From: Coriaria nepalensis
Taxonomy: Eukaryota > Streptophyta > Magnoliopsida > Cucurbitales > Coriariaceae
Direction: 5' to 3'
DNA length: 64,000 bases
Assembly (NCBI GenBank): GCA_027186245.1
Contig: CP114485.1
Location: 2,046,001 to 2,110,000, forward strand
Shown here one piece after another: positions 49,556 through 64,000 of the stretch. Position 1 is the first letter of the stretch, and every line of letters starts with the position of its first letter. A program made the translations under genes and the position numbers. The notes under the pieces are model-generated. The model worked only from the letters and a program-made list of their open reading frames with translations. It did no database searches and was not told where the DNA came from.

Positions 49556-49930
49556 CTAAGGAGCCCATGAATATGACAGAGAATTAGATTGATCGCGCAA
49601 GAAATGCTGAAACATGCCTGCAAAACCATGGTCCATACTATGCATCAATGGATCATCAAACGCATCGAGAGATGATTCAGACGATGCGGGCAAGTGGTGG
49701 TTAGATAGCACTTGATAATTATCATCGGTAGAATGATCAAGAAATTGGTCATGCTGGTTTTCGACGCTGTTGATCTCCATATACCTTTCGGCATCGGAGT
49801 CTCGACCGGTTAGCTCTTGAACGAGAGCTCGGAAGTTGGATGCACTCGTCTTCACCTTCATGGGACTTGATATGTACACAACCTTCACTGCATCGTTGTT
49901 TTTCCTGCCGTGCTGCTTCTTGCTTTTCAT
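49556..49930 (-). CDS. VQ motif protein, sigma-factor-binding SIB1/SIB2 type
   Basis: Small intronless protein of 124 residues. The VQ motif FRALVQELTG (F-x3-VQ-x-LTG) is at about residues 33-42, preceded by KVVYISSPMKVKTSASNF, which matches SIB1/SIB2. Family members bind WRKY33-type transcription factors and plastid sigma factors in defence responses. The C-terminal half is acidic, with a phenylalanine-rich stretch (HGFAGMFQHF). A TATA-like CATATATAGTA on the minus strand at about 50033-50023 lies roughly 95 bp upstream of the ATG. Confidence 0.9.
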   Translation of the reverse strand: MKSKKQHGRKNNDAVKVVYISSPMKVKTSASNFRALVQELTGRDSDAERYMEINSVENQHDQFLDHSTDDNYQVLSNHHLPASSESSLDAFDDPLMHSMDHGFAGMFQHFLRDQSNSLSYSWAP

Positions 49931-50022
49931 TATATGCTTAGAACTTCAAAGCAAGCAATACACAATTATAGTTACTACTTAGACAGACGGTTAAGTTGTA
50001 TGGATATTACACGGCAGCCGGG

Positions 50023-50033
50023 TACTATATATG
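50023..50033 (-). promoter_or_regulatory. TATA box of the VQ gene
   Basis: CATATATAGTA on the minus strand, about 95 bp upstream of the VQ start codon. Confidence 0.5.
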
Positions 50034-51559
50034 CATATGGAAAAATGGTACGGACATGTAGAAAATTTCTTGGCAGGCGAACAAATCAATGACAAAGTAG
50101 TGGGTTGTTTCCTGGAAATAAAGAGGTTGGAGGAAACTATGGAAGAAAGCGACCTTATTGATAGATCAAAGGGAAGGCATGACGAAAAGGGGGAAGATGA
50201 AGGTTCTGAAAGCTTATATTATGCTTATATGACCCGCAATCTCACTTAATATGACCCCACACAAAACTTTTGATATAATTGTGAAGTGATCGTTTGAGAT
50301 TTTAAATTTGACATATTATAAAATTATTATTATTATTTTTTATTACTTACTAATTTAAATTTTATATTTTTCTAACTTATTTTATTTATTATATATATAT
50401 ATATATATTATTAAAAAATTATTAAAATTATTTAATAATCATATAATATACACAGAATTATTCTGTTTATATTTAACATAATTAAAGTTTTATAATATAA
50501 TTAAATCGAAAATTAAATATATGTTATAATTTCTTGATACTTTAGATGTTCATCACTATGTTTTATTCTAAACTTTGGTTCCTTATTCTAATTTTCCCTT
50601 TCGATAACGATGAATCTCACAATGTGGAATCAGATCAGTCACGTGCGCAGCCTATCGTGACTGGAAAAATTTTGAGATGCGCGGACCAAACTTTAACATT
50701 TGTCGTCCGCCTATTTGCTTTTGTAATGGATATGGTTTCGTTAAAATCTACTGTCTGGCTGCCTCGAAATTGACATGGCCCAAGTAGGCATTGCGGGTCC
50801 GCCTTTTATAAACACGTAAATGCTTATTGGACTGAGTTACGGTATTCCAGGCCCATACCAAGTACCCAATCAATGGCCCAACTTAAATTAAGAACTCATT
50901 TGATTAGATTCTTTTTAATAATCGAGATGAAAATAATAATATAATTTAAATATAATTTTCATCGAAAATATTTAAATAAAAAAAATATTTTTTTTTATTT
51001 AAAGAAGAATAAAAAATTATTTATATTATTAAAATTAAATAATAAAATATTCATTTTATTCCTACTAGAAATACTTTTTTCTAATTTTATTTATTTATTT
51101 TATTTTACATGTTTTGTTGACCAACGACTTCAATCCAAGTGATAAGGTGCGAACAGGTGTAGCTTCTAGTAGAACTAAGAACAACTTCTGAAAAATATAA
51201 AAAACGACGTCTGTTCCTGCAACATGCTCTTCAATACTCATTCATTCCAGCCAATCTCTTGTTTTGCTTGTTTTTTTTTGTTTTTTGGCCAATTCAAGCC
51301 AATCTCTTAGAAAGCAAGTAAACGAAGAAAATCATTAAAAAAACAAAAACAAAAAACCCAGCATACAAAGTCTTTATTTGTGTTGAAAAACTAACAAGGG
51401 CTTAATAGAGTATAGTGATTAGGTTCAAATAGATGGGTCCTAGTAAAGATGATTGTGGTTGTCAAAATGGCAAATACAATGCAATTTCAGTCTGCACTTT
51501 TCATTTCACACGGTCCATATAGCAAGGGGTGAAACAGTTGATTGAAGACTAGTGGAGGT
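50034..51559. other. Intergenic between the VQ and NDUFA6 genes
   Basis: No gene was recognised. Two very AT-rich islands (about 50280-50540, with an (AT)n run near 50390, and 50930-51110) could be decayed MITE-type insertions, but no terminal repeats could be defined. Confidence 0.45.
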
Positions 51560-52595
51560 TCAGGCATAGTTATTTGAGTAGAAGTTCTTGAGAAAATTAG
51601 ATATGCCTTGATCCTTGTTGCTCTGATCGTCCAACATCCCTTGACGACGATCGATCACATACTGCCCAATAATGTGGTGCCGCTGCTTTGCATGCTCCGC
51701 AATGTTGCCGAGCTCTTCCATTGCCTTGAAGAGGAGCATGTCTATCACCTGAAAACTTACCAGAGGTTTATTACAACTTAGTTGCAAAAACAGAGACCGG
51801 AAAGCATGAAAGATTTGGACTTAAAACATAAAACCATTAACAATAAGTTCCACAATCCTGTCAACTCATATATATAACAAGCAACTGGTCCTAGCTTAGA
51901 AGGAACCTAGATAGACAAAACCAGATCCATGTAAGAAAACCGGCCTGATAGATGGAATTAATCACAGAGAATTGGTTAAGGAAATGAAAGCTATATATGT
52001 ATTTCCAATAACAATGACAGACATCAAAATCTCAGACCACTAGGTCTAACATCGGTATACACAGAACACCTGCTGACTGTCACGATCGCTTTCTTCAGGT
52101 GCAGGTGTTCAACGTAAAAGAGAATGGTCGTAATCATCAACATCTAATCAATGAACAGGCTTTGTTATAAGATACAAGGAAAAAAGCAATGGAAAACATG
52201 AAATATCACTAAAAAATAATAAAATTGAGCTTTGGCGGTTAAAGGGAAGAATTCTCTAAATCAGAAACTTCGACTCCCCCAAGTAAATCAGAGGCATGGA
52301 TAATTCCCACACAACGGAGCTATAATCGATGAGAGAGTTTATATCAGAAGGAAAAGAAAATTGATTTGACAGAGGGAATGACCTTAGGATTGGTGATGCG
52401 AGAATTCTTGCGGATCTCAGTGGCGACGGTGGAGCGGAGGTCAGAAACTGTCACGACGTCGTGTAGATTGTAAATGTCCATGATTGAAGGTAACGATCTA
52501 CACGCTGACTTGAAGAAATCGAATACCCGTCCTCTCGCTTCCTCCAGACTCGCAGAGTTCGGCGGTACCTTCACGGCTCGTAGTGTGAACGCCAT
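51560..52595 (-). CDS. NDUFA6: Mitochondrial complex I subunit B14 / NDUFA6 (LYR protein)
   Basis: Accessory subunit of NADH:ubiquinone oxidoreductase that binds the mitochondrial acyl carrier protein through its LYR fold. Two exons, 52595-52383 and 51748-51560, give 133 residues, the length I recall for the Arabidopsis protein. Seen: MAFTLRAVKVPPNSASLEEA, VFDFFKSACRSLPSIMDIYN (LYR-type helix), DLRSTVATEIRKN and, in exon 2, VIDMLLFKAMEELGNIAEHA and QRHHIIGQYV. No N-terminal presequence is obvious, as usual for this subunit. The frame joins in phase 0. Confidence 0.93.
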
Positions 52596-53242
52596 TTACC
52601 TTTCTCTCTCTCTCTGGCCTTCCCGCCCGGAGTAAACTCGCTCAGCTGATCACTACCTATCTGTTCCGTCACTCTACTTCAGAATGCCCCAACGATTTTA
52701 GTGATAAACGGCGACGTTACCATCCAAAGATCATGTTTGAACGAAAGGCAGGGTATAATTTAAATGTGAAAATTGTTATTTCGTGCTTTAAAACGTCCTT
52801 CTAAAAGGCCATTATTGATAGTTCATTAGTATTCTAATCTCATTTTGTCGGTAACCAATCCCGAAAAAATATCGAGAATGAACATAAATGATAATAATAA
52901 TCTAAAATTCTAAATAATAATACACAACAAATCCGAAGGAACTAATCTTCGAAGTTTATTTGTTGTCTTGAGAACAGAATCATACCATACACATTCAGTA
53001 GAATCAGTACACAGAAAAAAGGAAAATTGATTTCTTTCCATTATAATCTATCTAAAGAATTAAGGACAAGAAAGGATAAAGAAGTTGAACTCTGTTTTTC
53101 TGCAAGAACAAAGCCCACACGATATATTTTCCTTGAGTTAGATGACATGTTATAGAAATCCATTCAGAGTTCATATAAAAAGAGGTATTCACTATTCAGC
53201 AAGAGGTCTCATATTAATCTCAACTTTTTGTGTACTCAGATG
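52596..53242. other. Intergenic: NDUFA6 promoter and CYP22 3' flank
   Basis: No coding signal; moderately AT-rich sequence with a CT-rich leader next to NDUFA6. Confidence 0.45.
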
Positions 53243-55580
53243 TTACATTTCTCCACATTCAGCAATAACACAAACCAGTTTGGGACGGTTGTTCGGTCCA
53301 GTAGCCACATTCTCGATCTTCCTCACTACTAAAAGACCATCACCAAGCACCCTCTGCAATATCACATTAAAATGAAGAGATTAGCAGATTCATTTTTTAA
53401 ACAACCCTATTACAAAGGATGAAGCACGAGGGATTAGAATATACCCCAAAAACTACATGCTTGTTGTCAAGCCAATCGCATTTTGCACAAGTGATAAAGA
53501 ACTGCAGTGAGGATGATTTATATCAGCATGGCCATTCAAACAACAACATTTTAGAGGTTCCACATCTCAAACTTTCTGTCGCACACTTATTAATTGGTTG
53601 CACACCCTCTTACTTCTTTCTGTTATTTATCTTAATACCAAGCAAGGGAAATCTTGAATTTGTTCGCAACTTAAAAGGGCCAAAATTGACTCAGAGATAA
53701 AAATTGCAGCAAAATTGTGTCAAATATTACTTCATTAGGTACAGAATAAATAGTAGGGGACAGAAGGCTGAACTGATGACTTACCTGACATCCATTAGTG
53801 CCCGGGCCACTGTTTGACTGAAAAAGAGAAAAGGATATGGACTCAGCATTGGATATATGCTTGTGTTGGAAAATACTTCGCAGTTCTAACACCAGAAATA
53901 AGATTTCTATGGTGTAACAATAAATAATTTAAATGAGTGCTTACAAAACCTATAGTTTATGTATGGTCCGCTTCCAAAATTTTGAGGGTATCTAATATAA
54001 ATCAAATCTACAATAAGGGAAAGCTTAGAAAACCAACCTATGTTACCAAGAGCTCTGATATAGACTGTTCTTGGAATTTGGTTGTGTCTAGGAATCAGTT
54101 TTCCACACAGCTCATGGCTTAAGCATTCGTTATAAGGGCGTCCCACTTCACGGTGAGGCCCCTATATCTTGTTTAAGATAATATTGCCTAAAGAGCATTC
54201 CATTTTGCAAAATTGCAACTTGGCTACTACATCCATAAGGTTGAGAGCTTCCCCAAAGTTTGTAATGGAACATCTCAGAGACACTACCTCAGAATTCATT
54301 GGAACCCGAATATTTCAAATCCAAAGTGGCGTTAACTCTCACAAAAATTGGAACTGGACAAGGGAGATACAATTTATTGTTCAAAATCGAAATCCTATAC
54401 TAATTGCAAAACAATAATATTATGATGTTATATACAAGTAGTAACATCATTTATACACCTGGAAGGCAGAAAATCTAATGCAAACACTTGGGGACAACGA
54501 CGTGAAAAAACACACGAGGAAGCTGTACAGTACAAGAAGAGTTTAAGCGATCATCTTATCACAATATACTACAAGATAAATTAGATATTTACCATGGACA
54601 ATAGACCAGGACCAGTGTGCTTGGCAATAAAATTTTCATCTTCAAACTTATGTCCATAAATGGAAACAGATCCACTGCCATCACCCTGCAGAATAAGAAA
54701 ATGATAAGAAACAAACTGCAAGAGGAAGACCAGTTGGTGTACAACTATATGATAGACAACCTATTTAGTCAAAAGACTCGATCATAATTTCCAAGGAGTT
54801 AATGTGTACTAAGTTGGATACTAACCTTCAAAAAATCACCAGCTTGAATCATAAAATCCTTGATCACCCTATGGAACTGGCATCCCTTATAACCAACAGG
54901 CAGTCCAGCTTTCCTGTTGAATGAGTCAAAATATGAAAGATTGGAAAACAAAATAAAATACGTGAAGTATAAACTTAAAATCATATAAGAGAATGTTAAT
55001 ATCACTGCCGATATCCATTATCAATTTGTAAGTGAGATCAATGCATTCAGATGGACGCGAAGGACCACAAAGAAACGGCACTGGTTGACATAAATTCGAG
55101 TCACACACTCAAAACTTAACTATTACTTCACATTACATTCAAGCTATGAAACATTCAAACTTTTAGTTGAACTCAGGGAGCAACGGTACAGCACAATATC
55201 AAGTATCAACTAATAGCTAACAGTGTCTTAACATTATGGGATTCATCTACTTGCCTGTACTCACCAGTGCAGAAATGCCTGCCAGACCAAACAAAAAGTA
55301 AACAAATTTAGGGATTCAGATAGCAAGTAGAAGAGCTGCATGCATTTACTAGAAATGATTATACAACCGAGTGGCGGAAATGATACAGTGAATTCGGGAG
55401 AAGGCAGTACCTGAAATTTTCAGCTGTTTTGGGGGCAATATCAGCGAAAAGCTCCATCTTGATACGACCGGCGGGGATGGTACCGATTGTGATGTCGAAG
55501 AAGACGATGGGATTCTTAGGGTTCGTAGGCCTGGCATGCCATTCTACTCCTCCACCTCCGTTTACACCTCCCGAAGACAT
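53243..55580 (-). CDS. CYP22: Cyclophilin-type peptidyl-prolyl isomerase, CYP22 class
   Basis: Single-domain cyclophilin of the PPIH-related type, associated with the spliceosome in other eukaryotes. Exons from the 5' end: 55580-55411, 55278-55255 (24-nt microexon), 54913-54826, 54685-54593, 53817-53785, 53501-53445, 53353-53243 (576 nt, 191 residues). Motifs: [58 protein letters not shown] (catalytic Arg of FHRV), [39 protein letters not shown] and VIAECGEM. Intron 2 begins with GC (TACAG-GCAAGT). A GTGAGT donor lies inside the microexon, ten bases upstream. The gene is divergent from SAS10, with 730 bp between start codons. Confidence 0.94.
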
Positions 55581-56310
55581 CAGGACGGAGATCCCTCTCG
55601 AGCGCCGCCCCCTCTGTCTCTCTCTGGTCGCTGTTGAGCTGAGCTCCGATTACACTTGTTTTGCCTTTATCCTTTTACCGTTTTACGCACAGAGGGCCTG
55701 TCCTCTGAGACTCGCGTCGCGGGTTTTCGTTCACTACTTTTTTTTGTTTTGTTTTGTTTTTTTTGTTTTTAAATACGCGGCGGTGGGGATGAATGGACCT
55801 GCATACGATGTCGTATCATATAGGAAGGTAAAACAAACGACCTGAGGCTTATTACCTAACAAGCTGCCGCCATCTTCATTCAGAAAAGCTCAAAATCACT
55901 GAAAACATCCCGCCTCCCGCCTCCCGCCTCCGTTTGGAAACGCCGAGCGAAGCACCAGTAGGTATCCATCTCTAAGTCTCTTTCTCTCTCCTTTGTCCCT
56001 CTCTGTCTACTAACTCGGTGTTAGCTTATATTGCTCCCCTTCAAGAACGGAATCTCCTTTTCTGTAATCCCCTAGTATCTACTCTGAAGAATACATAAAC
56101 ATTGGGTCGTGGTTGTAGAAACCAGCTAATGGGTATTTAGAAAATTGGGTTTTGTGTTGTTCTTCTTGTTATAGCCTTCACATCACCGAAACCTGTTCCT
56201 TCCATATTGTCTGGAAACTGAAGTCTCTTTTTGCATCTCGGTAATCTCTTTTGCTAAAGCCTAACTTTTCTTTGTGTCGTCTCTTCATTTCAATAGAATT
56301 TGTGAGGATA
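55581..56310. promoter_or_regulatory. Divergent promoter region of CYP22 and SAS10
   Basis: The 730 bp lie between opposed start codons. They contain a C-rich CCCGCCTCCCGCCTCC-type direct repeat near 55910-55930 and pyrimidine tracts, but no clear TATA box for either gene. An intron in the SAS10 5' UTR is possible (AATAG near 56296). Confidence 0.5.
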
Positions 56311-59300
56311 ATGGGGAAAAGAGGACGGAGTAATAAGATTGACAGCAGAAAGCCTAAAAGAAGAGCCCGAGATGAAGATCCTGCCTCCGAAGATATGGAT
56401 GATGAAATTGATGACTGTAAGTTTATTTTCAATCACTAATTTGACTGCAGTTTAACTTGTCTACTGGCTTCTGTTTTTATGTTATGCAATGATATAAGTA
56501 TAAGTGTAGGTAGATACAGAAGTTCCAGCATTTGAAGGTCTTTTTTGGTTAATTTTGGCAGCCTCATATGTTACTTGTTTCGTACCGTATATTGAAGTAT
56601 TGGCTGATGGGCTTTCTTTTTTCTCTTTTTTTTTTCCAGTCCACAAGCAGAGGGATATTATTCCACTTGATGTAAATGGAAATTCTGAGGAATCGGATGA
56701 AGATAATGAGCAGCCCGTCTTTAATTTGGAGGTTTGCTCCTGCTCTTTAATATGGACTCATAGTAATTCTTGCGGAAATTTATAATATAGATATGGAAGA
56801 AAGGTTGTATCTATTTTCATTCTAAATATTTTTTGAGTAATATTCTTTTTTTTAAGGTATTGATTCCTTAAACAATTTAGAAAATGGAGACTTGGATATT
56901 TTAAATGATGTTTTTAGTAATCCTTTTCAACTCCATTAGTTAGAAACATTATAAAACTGTCAGGCACAATTACCCTTACCCGTGAGCATAATTTCTCTAT
57001 CTCACTATTGCACATATTAGATTTGGTCACACTATACAAAGATCCTTACTTCTCCCCCTATTTTGCATTAGGGCATTGATGGTGATGACACTGATGATGA
57101 CGCCACCCGCGATACTGGACTTGCTCAAAAAAGTAAGGCATGCAAAATTTTTCTTTTGATGCATCCATCTGTTGAAAATTTACTTTTTGATTTATCCAGT
57201 ATGCATACTTACCATGAGACAAATCGATTTTCTGTGTAGTTGCTAGACAACAGAAAATTTTGCAAGCTAAGTTTGGTGGAGTTGACGATGAAATGAATGG
57301 TGAAGATGAAGATGAAGATGAAGAGAAAGACCAAAAAGGTGGATGGGGTGCAGACTCTAATCTCTATTATGATGCTGATAATCGTGATTATGAGGTGGGG
57401 ATATGAATGCTGTGGTTTTATGCCATCCATTTTCAGTTTCTCTTATTCTTATTACGTCTACATGAAGACCATTATATTAACCAAGCAATCCTTAGTGACT
57501 TACATGCATTTTAAGGGATCTAGAATTACTTGTGCCAATTTTTTGGGACTATATATTGAAGTAGTTTCTTTTTTTCCCCTTTCTGGCTTTCTGAAGCTAC
57601 AATCAAGCGACGATGAGGCACCTGCAGAAGAGGAGGAAGAGGTGTTGCGGATGCAGAGGGAAAAAGCAGAAACTTTATTGTTGGAAGATTTTGGTATTGA
57701 AGATAACAGTAAAGATGAGAGTGACAGGGAATTGACTTTGGAGGTGAGGATTGCTGAGCCATTTGTTTAACTGATCAATTTTTCTCTTTGTTAGTTCAAA
57801 AGGGTTTCATACCGAGAAGTCCTACTTTGAAAAAGGTCACATTTTGAAGTAGTAATTCTGATGAGTAATGTGTGACCAAATGCTTTCTATTTGTACAGGA
57901 AATCTCGAAGCGGGAAAGCATAAAAAATCCTAAGGTGAGAAAAGAAGTTGGAGATGACATGGATACTGCATATGAGGAGGTTAAGAAGGACCTGAGTTCC
58001 TTGTCAAGGGAGGAGCAGATGGATGTGTTGTATAGGTAAAAGTTTGTAATCCATCATTATGATTGCTGTTTATTGTTTTTCCTTGAGTTATGAGATAAAC
58101 TAGTAAGGTGCAGAATCGCTTGAGTAAATACTCTAGACAAAAAAGGGAAATTCATTACGATACACCCTTCTTCTTCCTTATTAGTTAATGTTTTTATACG
58201 CAGTTCGGCTCCAGAGTTGGTTAGTTTGCTGTCAGAGCTGAATTATGCACTTGAACAACTTGAGAGCAAAGTTAATCCACTCAACAGCCAGGTACTTATT
58301 GTACAAGTTTATTACAAGCTCAATGCTATTTAATACTTGAGTGTGTTTATTGAGGATGCCTTGGAACACTTCATGTCAGGAAATTAATTGATGGGTATTG
58401 AATGGTGAATCTGTCTATAGTGAGGATACAATTTTGTGTTATATGTGAAATATATGTGTTTCTGGAATGTACATATGAATCAGAATCTGACTGCTTATTA
58501 ACTGCATAATGTAATAGATGGGCGTTTTAATTTGCTTGGTCATTATTATTTCCCTCGTGCATCATACTGTGATTCTCGTACCTAATTTTCCCTTTCTTTC
58601 CAATTCCACTAGGGGTGTGTGTGTGTGTGTGTCTATGTGTAAATGTTTCACTGTGTATGACTTTCTTGCTGACAATAATGGGGTTTCCATGCTTTTTGTG
58701 AAGATTAAAATTGGTGAGATCATGATGGAAGGAATGGAAGATGGGTTGCGCTATCTGGAACTGAAGCAGCTTATATTACTGTCTTATTGCCAAGCTATAA
58801 CTTTTTATCTTCTTCTCAAATCTGAAGGACATCCAGTCCGACATCATCCTGTAATAGCTCACCTTGTGGAGATTAAGAGCTTATTGGATAAGGTCTTTCT
58901 TGTATATGAATGTCTTAAATTTTTTTGTTCCTGAATATATTTTTCTGAACTTGCACGAATCGGCTTTCCCTATTTTCATTTTGTGCACCAAAGTAATCAT
59001 GAAATGCTGTATATGAGGACCGATGCTTCCTGTTCAAGTGGCTAGGTCCTTTTGCTAAGAGTTTGCAATGTCTAACGTGCTCTGCACCTTTCAGACAAAA
59101 CAACTTGATGGGAATCTTCCATCTGAACTTGAGGCGATTCTTAACAAATGCCGAGGGGGAGAATCATCAGTAAAGTTAACTGAAGAGAATGCTCCTATGG
59201 TATCTGACACCTCCAGAAGAGATCATGGCAATGTGGAAGAACCAACCCTGGTAGCTACTAACTTAATCTTATATCCCATTATTATATGTTTCTTATATTC

Positions 59301-61130
59301 CAAATGATGGTTGCTCTCTTGTGTGAGAACATGGAGACACATTCTTGTAAATTGCATGAAGCATTTTATTGGTAAAAATAATACCACATGAATTTGACTG
59401 CTGGAATTTCATTCATCTCTGCAGCCTCATGTTAGAACTCAGTCGCAAAATATGGAGAATTTGAAGGATAATACGGAAAAGGCAGTTAAGAGAAAACAGA
59501 AGGTAAATTATGTGTGCTTGGCTTTTCGTTTCCTTTTTCTTTTTGCATCCTCCATTGTTTGTCTTATCTGATATATGCAAAATAATCATCTGTGGAACTC
59601 TTGAAGAAGGACGATCAAGTTGGCGCACAGAGCATAGAAATGTTGAAAGTAAGAGCTGCCCTCGAGGAAAAATTGAAACAGAAGGGCATCTTTAGTTCCA
59701 TCACAGCAAAGTCCGATAGAGGCAAGAAATATCTGCCTACGGTTAACGGGTGCTGCTCTGTCCCTTTTATATCTCTATTTGCTTGTCTGTGACATTTAGA
59801 GGACTAATTCAGTTCACATGAAATTCACAGGCAGCTCGAAACATATGATGATTTTGATGATGATACTTTAGATGTCAAGTCGAATTCAGCAAGCCTAAGT
59901 AAACTTCCACGGCCTGTCGCTGGACACCTAAATAAGCTTAAGGTATAAATCCTGATTTGAACTTAGCCCTTTTGATATCGCTTTAAGGTTCTACATACTT
60001 TATCATTTCTAAAATAAGTCAATTTTCAGTGTTTCATTATTGACTCTTCGTTTCAGCATTTGTAAATGGCTACTCATTGCTCATCAACTTAGAACCTCAT
60101 TGCATCAGTATTTTAGTTTTCATGGTATTTTATGCCTGCATGAAGTTTGTTTGATCTTTTTGATATATTACATGTCAAACAACGTTATCTAATTCATCTA
60201 TCTTGCTTTTGTGAAGGCCATTTCCGGTGATGACGATTTGCCTAAGAGGGATGATATTGGAGAAAGGCGGAGGAAGCATGAGCTCCGGGTGTTGGCAGGA
60301 GCAGGAATCAAGTCTGAGGATGATGCTGGCTATGAAAATGGCAATCTTGAGTCTGCAGAGGACAATGACTCGGAAAAGGACGGCGAATCAGGGGAATCAG
60401 AAGATGAGTTCTACAAACAAGTGAAACAGCAACAAGCTTCCAAACTTGCTGCAAAAGCTGACATTTATTCAAGGTGTGTTCTAACATTGGTCCACCACTT
60501 CCCTACGTACTACTATGCCACTGCATCATTTGAGACCCTAGTATAGATTTCTCCACCTAGATTTTTATATCGAGTACAAGAACTCTGCTGATGTTTTAGG
60601 ATGTCAATTTAGAACTTGTCTAGCATCACCTTTGCTAGGTAAGCTTAGTCTGGAACATCTGTCTTATTGCAAGTTTCCTTCTGTAGGACCCCAGCAATGC
60701 AATCTGCACCTGAAACTGTTGATGGAAAGCGCCATATTGGCTATCAGGTAAGCATAATCCAAATGCCTGCATGTACATGTTAGATATTCATATTAAACGT
60801 TTTCACTACACTTATCTCTGTTTCCTTCCCTATTTATTCTAGATTGAGAAGAACAGGGGACTCACTCGAGCTCGTAAGAAGTTGACCAAGAACCCAAGAA
60901 AGAAGTACAAGGTACTCACTCTTACTCGGAAACCTTCAGGGCCCGTAATATAACAAATATTAATTAGAAACATCCTTATATCTGTGTTTGACTTGCAGTT
61001 GAAGTATAAGGACGCTGCAAATCGCCGTAAAGGTCAAGTGCGGGATATCAAGAAACCCTCCGGTCCTTATGGTGGAGAAGCATCTGGAATTAACGCGGGG
61101 ATCAGTAGGAGTGTCAGATTTAAGAGCTAA
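56311..61130 (+). CDS. SAS10: SAS10/UTP3 (THALLO) small-subunit processome protein
   Basis: Nucleolar U3 processome component for 18S rRNA maturation. Predicted exons: 56311-56416, 56640-56731, 57072-57132, 57240-57394, 57597-57743, 57899-58035, 58204-58291, 58704-58892, 59095-59250, 59425-59502, 59607-59749, 59831-59942, 60217-60473, 60687-60747, 60843-60911 and about 61000-61130 (about 660 residues). A highly acidic N-terminal half leads to the Sas10/Utp3/C1D domain ([37 protein letters not shown]). The C-terminal Sas10 domain contains [20 protein letters not shown] and ends with [14 protein letters not shown]. The C-terminal exon boundary is placed to within a base or so by eye. Confidence 0.92.
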
Positions 61131-61973
61131 ATATTATTGCTTCCGTCCAGTTTTGCCAGTTACTTATTGCAGTCGTTTTGGTTTACTGGGCATAGTTTTT
61201 AGAGTGTCTCAAATTATTGAGGATGTGATTATGTGTAATTCTTGAGACCAGACAGGATTCTTATCATACTCCTGAAGAATTACACTTGCATTATTGATGT
61301 ACCTGTCATCTTACTATATTTGACACATTTGCTGATTCTCAAGTTTGTTCCCACATAACTCTTGCAAAATGGGTTTTGTTTTCTCTAGATTTTTTTTCTT
61401 TGGTGGCATTTTGTGATATCATATGTTGTAATTAATCAACATCTAATCCCATTAGTGTTTAACTTCATGTTTTAGTTTTAAAAGTTGGTATATTTTTAAA
61501 TTAGTTATGAATTTGATCGAAAAAAAAAAAGAAAAAGAAGAAGATATGAGTTTACAAAAACAGTGTAGTTTTAAAATTGAAGAATTGTGTTCCTCATTTT
61601 AGAATGCAAAATTTTATATCGTTACTCTAATAATCCTGTATATATGAGTATTTAATCCCATATTATAATTTTTAAAAATTGTTACTTTTGAAGTTAATCA
61701 TAGATTTAATCGAAAAAGAAATTTATGTAAGTGTTTTTCCTGTTGTGGCCAGTTGTTGTTTCATCTCGAATTTCCGACACTTCTTCAGTCGTCGTTTGGT
61801 TTTTCGAGCTCATAGTCTCGGGCAGGGGTATATTGGTAAAGTGCTAAAGCGCCTGACCCGGGAGAAATTTTTAGGGTTTCTGCTACGGGTTTAAAACTAC
61901 CAGCAACGGCACCGCAGGGTTTAAGAAGGTCCCTCCTTTGCGTTCCAAAAAATAGAAAAAGAAAAAAACAGCC
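61131..61973. other. Intergenic between SAS10 and PRMT3
   Basis: No gene was recognised in 843 bp of AT-rich sequence: the SAS10 3' UTR at left and the PRMT3 promoter and leader at right. Confidence 0.5.

Positions 61974-64000
<2,027 letters not shown>

Noticed and set aside
50031..50249. 72-aa open frame upstream of the VQ gene
   Set aside because: No family resemblance, and it overlaps the VQ promoter TATA region on the other strand.
54169..54417. 82-aa open frame inside the CYP22 intron region
   Set aside because: It is intronic, on the opposite strand, with no recognisable domain.

Overview
The window is nuclear DNA from a flowering plant, most likely a woody or rosid-type eudicot. The genes carry many short AT-rich introns, the intergenic DNA is AT-rich with microsatellites and old transposon debris, and nearly every product is a plant-specific family member (NRPE1, KEG, SRS, HPAT, VQ protein, CYP22). 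Exon models were built by hand from frame continuity, splice consensus and remembered family sequences. Splice sites are therefore predictions, but in the complete models the exon lengths sum to an intact reading frame, apart from a one-base doubt in the last SAS10 exon.

Layout. 1-7620 (+): 3' part of the RNA polymerase V largest subunit NRPE1, with an AGO-binding GW/WG array. 8321-9193 (+): a GH2 beta-galactosidase relic whose ends are fused after a large internal deletion. 9600-13017 (+): LAF3-like amidohydrolase. 13.2-17.3 kb: decayed Ty1/copia element with LTR remnants. 18670-19869 (+): SHI/STY-type (SRS) transcription factor, convergent with 20424-23295 (-), a MORN-type PIP5K. 24968-25719 (-): NAD(P)H:quinone reductase, divergent from 26992-29270 (+), a hydroxyproline O-arabinosyltransferase. 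31193-32598 (+): AED3-like aspartic protease. A tRNA-Asn-like relic lies near 33.3 kb. 34595-35765 (+): trihelix factor. 36532-39050 (-): TFIIIA. 39813-47919 (-): KEG E3 ligase. 49556-49930 (-): VQ protein of SIB1 type. 51560-52595 (-): complex I B14/NDUFA6. 53243-55580 (-): cyclophilin CYP22, divergent from 56311-61130 (+), SAS10/UTP3. 61974-64000 (+): PRMT3, cut by the window end.

Most notable: the intron between TFIIIA coding exons 2 and 3 holds a sequence matching blocks of 5S rRNA in order (about 37841-37993, minus strand). It is flanked by usable splice sites, and its first in-frame codon would be a stop. This is the plant 5S rRNA mimic (P5SM) poison exon, through which ribosomal protein L5 controls TFIIIA splicing. 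Other points of interest are a three-unit higher-order repeat in the NRPE1 AGO-hook region that drops the tryptophans in every third unit, four GC-AG introns (TFIIIA, KEG, CYP22, PRMT3), a 24-nt CYP22 microexon with nested competing donors, and the beta-galactosidase end-fusion relic.

Functional themes: no operon-like logic is expected. Several genes serve RNA and ribosome biology (NRPE1 in RNA-directed DNA methylation, TFIIIA for 5S rRNA, SAS10 for 18S processing, PRMT3 for ribosomal protein methylation). The rest are ordinary housekeeping or signalling genes.
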